Positions 1-4,008 of a stretch of DNA of 5,442 nucleotides are shown here, piece after piece. The stretch is from the NCBI GenBank assembly GCA_018716795.1, contig DVJK01000004.1, forward strand, positions 1 through 5,442. The letters are read 5' to 3'. The number at the start of each line of letters is the position of its first letter. Position 1 is the first letter of the stretch. The notes below the pieces were generated by a model. It saw nothing but the letters and a program-made list of their open reading frames with translations. It searched no databases and was not told where the DNA came from. The translations under genes and the position numbers were made by a program. Source of the DNA: Candidatus Scatomorpha merdipullorum (GTDB taxonomy: Bacteria > Bacillota > Clostridia > Oscillospirales > Oscillospiraceae).

Positions 1-50
1 AGCATGACGGCGATTATGAGCGCGGCCGAGCCCGCGACGGCGTAGTACAA
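1..50 (-). CDS. N-terminus of an unidentified hydrophobic protein (partial)
   Basis: Only the first 16 codons are in the window; the rest lies beyond position 1. Reading leftward from a TTG at 50, the peptide is MYYAVAGSAALIIAVM, which looks like a membrane segment or an uncleaved signal anchor. The TTG start is chosen because a consensus GGAGGT (63 to 58) sits 7 bases upstream and a good promoter lies further up (95-123). The gene follows the three-gene minus-strand operon in the same direction, 97 bases after its last stop codon, with its own promoter. The family cannot be judged from this fragment. Confidence 0.55.
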   Translation of the reverse strand, partial: MYYAVAGSAALIIAVM

Positions 51-71
51 GGCGAATACCTCCAATCGGTA

Positions 72-87
72 CCGCCCTCCCGGGCGG
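72..87 (-). promoter_or_regulatory. Leader hairpin before the partial left-edge gene
   Basis: A perfect 6-bp GC stem (CCGCCC/GGGCGG) with a 4-base loop lies between the predicted -10 box and the ribosome binding site. The expected transcription start (about 87-88) falls at the base of the stem, so the mRNA would begin with this hairpin. It may stabilise the 5' end. It has no following T-run, so it is unlikely to be a terminator. Confidence 0.4.
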
Positions 88-94
88 AAAGCCT

Positions 95-123
95 ATAATA
101 TCACGCCGCGGCGCAAAGCACAA
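95..123 (-). promoter_or_regulatory. Sigma-A-like promoter for the partial left-edge gene
   Basis: On the minus strand TTGTGC (123 to 118) and TATTAT (100 to 95) are separated by exactly 17 bases. This puts a start site near 88 and a leader of roughly 38 bases to the TTG codon. The -35 match is moderate (4 of 6), the -10 good (5 of 6). I see no convincing terminator between the 59-aa gene and this promoter, so read-through from the upstream operon is also possible. Confidence 0.5.
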
Positions 124-147
124 GCGGGAAAATCAAGGCTTCCGCGT

Positions 148-327
148 TTATTTGAGCTCGAGCCGCCTGTACGGCGGGTCAAAGCCGTCCGTCTTTGCGA
201 AGGTGCGGCCTATCTTGCTGAGGAGGCCTCCGCCGCTCTCCGGCAGCGGCACGTCGGCGAAGCGCGCCTCCGTGTCCAGCAGCTCGAGCACGGCGATTAT
301 TTTATCTCCGACACGTCTGTATTCCAT
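148..327 (-). CDS. Unrecognised 59-aa protein, last gene of the MBL-TRIC operon
   Basis: This is a small reading frame starting ATG at 327 and ending TAA at 148-150. The protein starts MEYRRVGDKIIAVLELLDTE and ends DPPYRRLELK. It is soluble-looking and mixed-charge, with no transmembrane stretch, cysteines or metal motif, so a small cytoplasmic protein is likely. A strong AGGAGGAG (340 to 333) stands 5 bases before the ATG and lies inside the last codons of the TRIC gene. The ATG overlaps the TRIC stop codon by one base (TGATG), so translation is probably coupled. Codon use matches its neighbours, with mostly G or C in third positions, which supports real coding. I do not recognise the family and propose no function. 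A chance frame is possible but unlikely given the start context. Confidence 0.72.
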   Translation of the reverse strand: MEYRRVGDKIIAVLELLDTEARFADVPLPESGGGLLSKIGRTFAKTDGFDPPYRRLELK

Positions 328-980
328 CAGCTCTCCTCCTCGTTTCCGCTCCCCGCGCCCCTTCCGGCGTGGGGCAGGTTCCAGCGGAAGGCCGCGGCGA
401 GCAGCCTTATGACGACGGTCGCCGCCATGCCGAGCGTGAGCGCAAGCGTCTCGTTCACGCCCAGCAGCGCGGCGCAGAGCAGCGCGCCGAAGATGGACGC
501 GCTGGCGTAGACGTGCTTGCGGAAGATGAGCGGCGTCTCGCCGGACATGATATCCCGCAGCACGCCGCCGCCCACGCCCGTGACCACGCCGACGAAGACC
601 AGCAGGAACACGCCGTCCTGCCCCGCGTCCAGCGCCGCGCCCATGCCCGAGACGGTGAAGGCCCCGAGGCCGAGGCTGTCCATGACCAGCATCGCCACGG
701 CGTAGGGCCCGGAGCGCTTCTCCGTCCAGCCGCGCCGGGCGATGAGGAAGACGATGACGGCCGCCGCCAGGCTTATCGCGGCGTAGATAGGGTGCTGGAA
801 GGTGCGCGGCGGCGTGAGGCCCAGGATGAGGTCGCGTATGACGCCGCCTCCGACGGCGGTGGTGAGGCCGAGTATCATGACGCCGAAGACGTCCATGTCG
901 CGGCGCACGGCGGTAAAGGCGCCGGAGACGGCGAAGGCCGCCGTGCCTATTATCTCAAATGCGAGCAGTACGGTGTCCAT
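327..980 (-). CDS. TRIC / UPF0126 family membrane channel (YicG/YadS-like)
   Basis: This 217-residue integral membrane protein has the two tandem UPF0126 halves of prokaryotic TRIC (trimeric intracellular cation) channels. Members form homotrimeric pores conducting monovalent cations; the physiological role in bacteria is poorly defined. The signature GGG-x2-RD occurs twice, at residues 44-50 and 137-143. Each copy is followed by a glycine loop and a TP dipeptide (56-57, 149-150). About seven hydrophobic segments are visible, and the tail after residue 200 is polar and acidic (ends NEEES). Length is typical. A GTG at 983 is in frame, but the ATG at 980 is preferred: it overlaps the stop of the upstream hydrolase gene (TGATG) with GGAGGGG (993 to 987) 6 bases before it. 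It is the middle gene of the operon. Family assignment is firm; the ion and role here are not known. Confidence 0.93.
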   Translation of the reverse strand: MDTVLLAFEIIGTAAFAVSGAFTAVRRDMDVFGVMILGLTTAVGGGVIRDLILGLTPPRTFQHPIYAAISLAAAVIVFLIARRGWTEKRSGPYAVAMLVMDSLGLGAFTVSGMGAALDAGQDGVFLLVFVGVVTGVGGGVLRDIMSGETPLIFRKHVYASASIFGALLCAALLGVNETLALTLGMAATVVIRLLAAAFRWNLPHAGRGAGSGNEEES

Positions 981-1615
981 CACTTGCCCCTCCAGGGCGG
1001 GCGGAGCACGGCGACAAGCGCCGCCGGGCGGGTGCTTTTGTCGAGAGTGAGCCGGTTTGTGGGCAGATATTCCGCCTCCTCCGGCGAAAAGAGGCTTATG
1101 AACTCCTCGAGCGGGCGGAGCCTCCGGCTCCCGCCGCCGACGTTGTAGTGCATCGGGAGGACGAGCCCCGGCCCCGTCCGGCGCACAAGCTCATAGGCGG
1201 CGTAGGGCTCTATCGTGAGGATGCCGCCGACGGGCAGCATAAGCGCGTCGCAGCCGGAGATTTTCTCCTCCTGCGCCCTTGTAAGCCCGCAGCCGAGGTC
1301 GCCGAGGTGGACATGCCGAAGCCCCTCGGCCCTTATTATCCGCGCGGTGTTTTCCCCGCGGAGGCGGCCGCGCAGGACGTCGTGATACGTCGGCATGTCC
1401 TCGACCTCAAAGGGTGAGGGGAGGCCGCGGCCCCTCAATCTCACCGCCGAAAGGGCCCCGTGCCCGTCGTGCCCGTGGCTGCAAAGCGCCTCGTCGGCCT
1501 CGAACCGGAGCTCGGGAAAGCCCGCGAGCGTGCCGCCGCGGAAGGGGTCGAGCAGCAGGGAGTACCCGCCGCTTATGAGCTCAAAACAGGCGTAGCCGTG
1601 CCAGATTATCTCCAT
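980..1615 (-). CDS. MBL-fold metallohydrolase (UPF0173/Lactamase_B_3-like) with altered HxHxDH motif
   Basis: This 211-residue cytoplasmic protein of the metallo-beta-lactamase fold resembles the short clostridial 'MBL fold metallo-hydrolase' group, whose substrate is unknown. Recognisable elements in order are the strand MEIIWHGYACFEL (1-13), LLDPF (21-25), the metal motif SHGHDGH (46-52), YHD...RGENT (77-90), HLGDLG (103-108), PVGG (128-131) and the late metal-ligand segment LPMHY (153-157). In the usual HxHxDH motif the fifth position is Asp; here it is Gly51, with Asp at 50 instead. One Zn ligand may therefore be missing or shifted. The ATG at 1615 has GGAGGAG (1626 to 1620) 4 bases upstream. 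It is the first gene of the operon, directly downstream of a strong promoter, and its stop overlaps the TRIC start. The fold is confident; the reaction is unknown. Confidence 0.88.
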   Translation of the reverse strand: MEIIWHGYACFELISGGYSLLLDPFRGGTLAGFPELRFEADEALCSHGHDGHGALSAVRLRGRGLPSPFEVEDMPTYHDVLRGRLRGENTARIIRAEGLRHVHLGDLGCGLTRAQEEKISGCDALMLPVGGILTIEPYAAYELVRRTGPGLVLPMHYNVGGGSRRLRPLEEFISLFSPEEAEYLPTNRLTLDKSTRPAALVAVLRPPWRGK

Positions 1616-1641
1616 AGGTCTCCTCCATAGCGTATAGGCCC

Positions 1642-1670
1642 ATTTTAACGCGGAGGGGCGGAGTTTTCAA
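1642..1670 (-). promoter_or_regulatory. Promoter of the MBL-TRIC-59aa operon
   Basis: On the minus strand TTGAAA (1670 to 1665) and TAAAAT (1647 to 1642) are 17 bases apart, both 5 of 6 against the sigma-A consensus. A start near 1635 gives a short leader of about 20 bases carrying GGAGGAG. It is back to back with the promoter of the DUF308 gene: the two -35 boxes are 7 bp apart (1671-1677). I see no palindromic operator between them. Confidence 0.7.
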
Positions 1671-1677
1671 CTGTCCA

Positions 1678-1706
1678 TTGCGTTTGGGGCCGGCAAATGC
1701 TATAAT
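1678..1706 (+). promoter_or_regulatory. Promoter of the DUF308/HdeD-like gene
   Basis: TTGCGT (1678-1683) and a perfect TATAAT (1701-1706) are separated by 17 bases. The expected start near 1713 leaves a leader of about 16 bases that holds the full ribosome binding site AGGAGGTG (1717-1724). This short leader argues that translation starts at 1729 and not at the earlier in-frame codons. Confidence 0.7.
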
Positions 1707-1728
1707 GATGGAAAATAGGAGGTGCGAG

Positions 1729-2265
1729 ATGAACAAAAAGGAACTTGTAAGCCAGCTCATAACCGCCGTCGCGTACATTGCCGTCGGCATTGTCGTGACG
1801 CTCAACCCCGAGGCGAGCTCGAACCTCCTCTGCAGGGGCATAGGTATCGGCGCGCTCGCATACGGCGCGTTCTGCATCCTCTTTTACTTTATCCGCCGCG
1901 GCGACGACGATATCTCGCGCTTCACCCTGCCCGTGGGCATAGCCTTCGCGGCGGTCGGGGCCTTCTGCCTCATCGCGCCGAGGGTCGTGCTGAGCATCCT
2001 GCCGCTCATGTTCGGTATCGTGCTGCTCATTGACGGCGCGGGCAAGCTCGGCCGCGCGCTGGAGCTCCGCCGCATGGGCTTCGCGCGCTGGAGCCTCATC
2101 GCCATGGTCGCGGGGCTCATAATGTTCTTCGGGCTCTGCTTCGTCATGCAGCCGGGCATGGCCGTCGACATGGTCGCCCGCCTCTTCGGCGCGCTCCTCG
2201 CCGCCGACGGCGCGATAGAGCTGTACTTCGCCTTCAGGGTATACAAGCTCAACAGGAACAGATAA
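1729..2265 (+). CDS. DUF308 / HdeD-family membrane protein
   Basis: This 178-residue integral membrane protein has six hydrophobic segments, at roughly residues 8-25, 35-55, 65-83, 86-103, 122-140 and 147-168. It shows the internal repeat typical of DUF308. A two-helix unit recurs three times around NPEAS...GIGALAYGA (26-47), APRVV...GIVLLIDGA (83-104) and QPGMA...GALLAADGA (141-162), each with a Pro between helices and a Gly-Ala ending. HdeD in Escherichia coli belongs to this family and is linked to acid resistance; the molecular function is not established. The ATG at 1729 is chosen over upstream in-frame codons because AGGAGGTG stands 4-5 bases before it. The C-terminus is short and basic (YKLNRNR). 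It is transcribed alone, divergent from the MBL operon and convergent with the MarR gene. Confidence 0.88.
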   Translation: MNKKELVSQLITAVAYIAVGIVVTLNPEASSNLLCRGIGIGALAYGAFCILFYFIRRGDDDISRFTLPVGIAFAAVGAFCLIAPRVVLSILPLMFGIVLLIDGAGKLGRALELRRMGFARWSLIAMVAGLIMFFGLCFVMQPGMAVDMVARLFGALLAADGAIELYFAFRVYKLNRNR

Positions 2266-2270
2266 AATCT

Positions 2271-2300
2271 GGCCTGAAAGGCCTCGACGCCGTTTCAGCC
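2271..2300. repeat. Imperfect palindrome, copy A of a shared intergenic element
   Basis: A stem-loop begins 5 bases after the DUF308 stop codon: GGC/GCC, then TGAAA/TTTCA, then GGC/GCC around the loop CTCGAC, with one-base bulges. Its 13-base core AAAGGCCTCGACG (2277-2289) recurs exactly at 3888-3900, downstream of the DegV gene. Both copies are in a similar palindromic setting and the same orientation relative to the upstream gene. It is probably a dispersed intergenic palindrome or part of a terminator module. Confidence 0.5.
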
Positions 2301-2305
2301 AATAA

Positions 2306-2351
2306 GGTCTCCCGCCCTTCGGGCGATGAGGACCGGCGCTTCGCTCAGCGC
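2306..2351. other. Two further hairpins between the DUF308 and MarR genes
   Basis: One stem-loop is built on CGCCC-TTC-GGGCG (2313-2325), inside outer GGTC/GACC arms (2306-2309, 2331-2334). Directly after it lies GCGCT...AGCGC (2336-2351) with a 6-base loop. Neither has a T-run. With the palindrome at 2271 and the terminator at 2356 they make a run of four consecutive hairpins filling the 3' region of the DUF308 transcript. Confidence 0.35.
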
Positions 2352-2353
2352 AC

Positions 2354-2383
2354 AAAAAGGGCCGGTCTGCGGACCGGTCCTTT
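2354..2383. terminator. Likely bidirectional terminator between DUF308 and MarR genes
   Basis: A 12-bp stem (2356-2367 with 2372-2383) has one G.U pair and a TGCG loop. A five-A run at 2354-2358 partly overlaps its left arm, and TTT closes the right arm. Read rightward it ends the DUF308 transcript with a modest U tract. Read leftward the hairpin is followed by TTTTT, so it works better for the MarR transcript. The position between two convergent genes fits a shared terminator. Confidence 0.65.
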
Positions 2384-2433
2384 CTGCACCTTCGCTGCGA
2401 ATTCGCCTTGCGATTTCATTCGACGCCAATTTA

Positions 2434-2455
2434 TTTCGCCGCCGGGGCGGCGAAA
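2434..2455 (-). terminator. Strong hairpin just after the MarR gene
   Basis: A perfect 10-bp stem, TTTCGCCGCC with its complement, has only GG between the arms (4-base loop if the last pair opens). It lies 16 bases downstream of the MarR stop codon. On the minus strand it is followed by TAAATT, a weak U tract, so it may be an inefficient terminator or a 3'-end stabiliser acting with the terminator at 2354-2383. Confidence 0.4.
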
Positions 2456-2471
2456 GTCTGCGGGGCCGGGC

Positions 2472-2912
2472 TTAGATATTTTCGAGCCTGTCCGCGATTT
2501 TGCGAAACACCTTATAGAAGGTCTCCACCTCGTCCGCCCGGAGCTCGGCGGAGACCTCGGCCAGCTTGCTGGAGACTATTCCGCTCATGGCCTCGGCCTG
2601 CTCTCGGCCGGCGTTGGTCAGCAGGAGGCTTCCGCGGTAGCGGCGCTTATCGCCCGGGGCGGCCTCGCGCAGCAGCCCCGCGCGCTCCAGCTCGCCCACC
2701 ACGCGCGAGACCTGCGCCCTGTCCACGCCGCAGAGCCGGCTGAGCTCCGTGGCGCTGAGCCCCTCGCTCGCGCCGAGCAGCTGGAGCATGCAGGCCACGT
2801 GCACGCTGCGCAGCCCGAGCCGGCGGGTATATTTCTCCTGCGCCCGGCGCAGGGCCTTATAGGCCCCGGACACCAGCAGCGTAAACGTACAAAAGCGCTC
2901 GGTATCGTTCAT
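2472..2912 (-). CDS. MarR-family transcriptional regulator
   Basis: This 146-residue winged-helix DNA-binding protein would act as a homodimer on palindromic operators. Helical dimerisation segments flank the core (about 5-30 and 103-145). The helix-turn-helix spans about 53-80 (SATELSRLCGVDRAQVSRVVGELERAGLL), with the recognition helix near 64-75. The basic beta wing follows as GDKRRYRG...LT (87-99), the MarR wing signature. A GTG at 2921 is in frame, but its upstream sequence leaves no room for a ribosome site. The ATG at 2912 has GAGGTGG (2924 to 2918) 5 bases before it, so it is preferred. The gene diverges from the DegV gene across a 102-bp gap holding twin palindromes, so autoregulation and control of degV are likely. 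There is no redox Cys pattern that would make an OhrR-type sensor obvious; the ligand is unknown. Confidence 0.92.
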   Translation of the reverse strand: MNDTERFCTFTLLVSGAYKALRRAQEKYTRRLGLRSVHVACMLQLLGASEGLSATELSRLCGVDRAQVSRVVGELERAGLLREAAPGDKRRYRGSLLLTNAGREQAEAMSGIVSSKLAEVSAELRADEVETFYKVFRKIADRLENI

Positions 2913-2917
2913 CTTTT

Positions 2918-2924
2918 CCACCTC
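2918..2924 (-). promoter_or_regulatory. Ribosome binding site deciding the MarR start
   Basis: GAGGTGG on the minus strand pairs well with the 16S 3' end and is spaced 5 bases from the ATG at 2912. The in-frame GTG at 2921-2919 lies inside this site and so cannot use it. This removes three residues from the longest possible reading. Confidence 0.6.
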
Positions 2925-2931
2925 GCCGCCT

Positions 2932-2960
2932 ATAATACAACTTTATTGTTGACAAGTCAA
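2932..2960 (-). promoter_or_regulatory. Promoter of the MarR gene
   Basis: On the minus strand TTGACT (2960 to 2955) and TATTAT (2937 to 2932) are 17 bases apart. Both are near consensus (5 of 6). The -35 box is the right half of operator 1, so a repressor bound there would block it directly. The expected start is near 2925, giving a very short leader that contains the GAGGTGG site. Confidence 0.75.
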
Positions 2961-2962
2961 CA
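2947..2962. promoter_or_regulatory. MarR-type operator 1 (holds both -35 boxes)
   Basis: The 16-bp palindrome TGTTGAC-AA-GTCAACA has perfect 7-bp arms. It contains TTGACA (2949-2954), the -35 box of the DegV promoter, and on the other strand TTGACT (2960 to 2955), the -35 box of the MarR promoter. The two boxes abut. One bound dimer could therefore shut both promoters. The size and symmetry fit MarR dimers; assigning it to the adjacent MarR protein is inference from position. Confidence 0.75.
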
Positions 2963-2977
2963 TTGTTGGAGTATAGT
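2949..2977 (+). promoter_or_regulatory. Promoter of the DegV gene
   Basis: A perfect -35 TTGACA (2949-2954) is followed after 17 bases by TATAGT (2972-2977), 5 of 6 to consensus. This should be an intrinsically strong promoter. The predicted start near 2984 is at the centre of operator 2. The -10 box lies between the two operators, so repressor at either or both sites would exclude RNA polymerase. Confidence 0.78.
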
Positions 2978-2993
2978 TGTTGAGCACTCAACA
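2978..2993. promoter_or_regulatory. MarR-type operator 2 (over the degV start site)
   Basis: A second 16-bp palindrome, TGTTGAG-CA-CTCAACA, also has perfect 7-bp arms. With flanks, 17 of 20 bases match operator 1 (2946-2965 against 2977-2996). Its centre is 31 bp from that of operator 1, close to three helical turns, so both dimers would sit on the same DNA face. It begins right after the DegV -10 box and covers the likely start site. Confidence 0.75.
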
Positions 2994-3014
2994 TTGAATT
3001 CGGGAGAGGATAAT

Positions 3015-3863
3015 ATGGCGCTTAGGATACTGGTGGACTCCACCTTTGATTTTACCCCGGAGCAGCTGGAGCTCACGGGCATTGAGGTCGTCCGGCTGCA
3101 TGTGAACTTCGGCGGCGAGGACTTTGTGGACGGCGTGGATATAACGCCCGAGGGCTTTTACGAGCGGCTTATAGAGAGCGACGCCCTTCCGACGACGAGC
3201 CAGGCCGCGCCCGCGGACTTCGCCGAGGCCTTCGAGCGTCTGACGGCGAACGGGGACGAGCTTGTCTGCCTGACAATCTCCTCCAAGCTCTCCGGCACGT
3301 ACCAGAGCGCGATGATAGCCGCGGCGGACTTTGAGGGCCGCGTGCGCGTCGTGGATACGCTCAACGTCGCCCTGGGCGCGCAGATACTCGCGCGCTACGC
3401 CCTGCGCCTGGCCTCGGGCGGACGGGGCCTGGACGAGGTTGCGGACGAGCTCGAGCGTGTGAAGGGCCGGGTTCACATCATCGCCCTGCTGGACACGCTC
3501 GAATACCTCAAGCGCGGCGGGCGCATCTCCGCGGCCGCGGCGGCCGTGGGCGGGGCGTTCTCGATTAAGCCCGTCATTACGGTACGCGACGGCGCGGTCG
3601 CCGTCATAGGGAAGGCCCGCGGCTCCAAGAACGGGGAAAACCTGCTCTCACAGCTCATAGAGAAGCACGGTGTGGACTTCACCATGCCCTATGTCTTGGG
3701 TTACACCGGCCTCTCGGACGCGCTTTTACAGAAGTACAAGGCCGACTCCGCCCGGCTCTGGGTCGGCTATGCGAAGGACCTGCCCGTCTCGATAGTCGGC
3801 TCCGTAGTAGGCACCCACGCCGGCCCCGGCGCAATAGCCGTCGCCTTCTTCGGAAAGGAATGA
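3015..3863 (+). CDS. DegV-family fatty-acid-binding protein (FakB-like)
   Basis: This 282-residue soluble protein of the DegV family binds a single fatty acid; in Gram-positive bacteria FakB members present it to the kinase FakA for phosphorylation. Family landmarks are DSTFDF (8-13), TTSQ (60-63), ISSKLSGTYQSA (88-99), DTLNVALG (114-121), LEYLKRGGRIS (162-172), KPVI (185-188) and GSVVGTHAGPGA (262-273). Thr61, Ser93 and His268 are in the positions expected to hold the carboxylate, and Arg170 is conserved. Length is typical. The ATG at 3015 is chosen because AGAGGA (3005-3010) lies 4 bases upstream and the promoter is at 2949-2977; the frame is open further upstream but would run through the operators. 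It is transcribed alone, divergent from the MarR gene. No FakA (DAK-domain kinase) gene is in the window. Confidence 0.94.
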   Translation: MALRILVDSTFDFTPEQLELTGIEVVRLHVNFGGEDFVDGVDITPEGFYERLIESDALPTTSQAAPADFAEAFERLTANGDELVCLTISSKLSGTYQSAMIAAADFEGRVRVVDTLNVALGAQILARYALRLASGGRGLDEVADELERVKGRVHIIALLDTLEYLKRGGRISAAAAAVGGAFSIKPVITVRDGAVAVIGKARGSKNGENLLSQLIEKHGVDFTMPYVLGYTGLSDALLQKYKADSARLWVGYAKDLPVSIVGSVVGTHAGPGAIAVAFFGKE

Positions 3864-3884
3864 AAAATCCCCTGAGGGGCTGGC

Positions 3885-3908
3885 TGAAAAGGCCTCGACG
3901 GCCTTTCA
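3885..3908. repeat. Palindrome, copy B of the shared intergenic element
   Basis: TGAAAAGGCC and GGCCTTTCA pair around TCGAC with one bulged A, starting 21 bases after the DegV stop codon. The core AAAGGCCTCGACG (3888-3900) is identical to 2277-2289 in copy A. The segment GAAAAGGCCTCG can instead pair with CGAGGCTTTTTC (3932-3943), so two mutually exclusive stems are possible. No gene lies downstream on the plus strand, so a regulatory switch is unlikely; a dispersed repeat or terminator part is more likely. Confidence 0.5.
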
Positions 3909-3951
3909 CCGCTCAAGCGGCGAAGCTTAAGCGAGGCTTTTTCGACAAACT

Positions 3952-3986
3952 GAAATCCCCTGCGTCCGCCGGACGCAGGGGATTTC
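3952..3986. terminator. Perfect 16-bp stem between convergent DegV and symporter genes
   Basis: GAAATCCCCTGCGTCC (3952-3967) and its exact complement (3971-3986) flank a 3-base loop. The AAA/TTT at the stem base gives short U runs in both directions. It lies 88 bases after the DegV stop and 22 bases after the symporter stop, so it most likely ends both transcripts. The U tracts are short, so efficiency may rest on the stem's strength. Confidence 0.7.
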
Positions 3987-4008
3987 GCATATGGAAAGGA
4001 GCGTGATA

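Noticed and set aside
124..147. Possible terminator between the 59-aa gene and the left-edge promoter
   Set aside because: The only stem (GCGGGAA with TTCCGC) needs a bulge and has no T-run in the minus direction.
369..1148. Plus-strand open frame (259 codons) opposite the TRIC and MBL genes
   Set aside because: It is antisense to two well-supported coupled genes. Its product is full of Arg, Glu, His and Ala from GC-rich complementary codons, with no domain.
1678..1728. Upstream in-frame extension of the DUF308 gene
   Set aside because: It overlaps the promoter, and the full AGGAGGTG ribosome site sits directly before the ATG at 1729.
1645..2355. Minus-strand open frame (236 codons) opposite the DUF308 gene
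   Set aside because: It has highly charged low-complexity content and runs through the promoter and terminator regions. The plus-strand gene has a ribosome site, promoter and membrane-repeat pattern.
2947..2996. Repeated TTGTTGA/TCAACATTG units as a CRISPR or insertion-site repeat
   Set aside because: There are only two units, each an internal palindrome positioned exactly on promoter elements. Operators explain them better.
2799..3014. Upstream in-frame extension of the DegV gene to 2799
   Set aside because: It would run through the MarR gene antisense, the operators and the degV promoter. The family N-terminus (short residues then DST-DF) begins right after the ATG at 3015.
3867..3880. 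Small CCCC-TGA-GGGG hairpin with A/T run as a minus-strand terminator
   Set aside because: The stem is only 4 bp. The stronger 16-bp stem at 3952-3986 already lies nearer the symporter stop codon.
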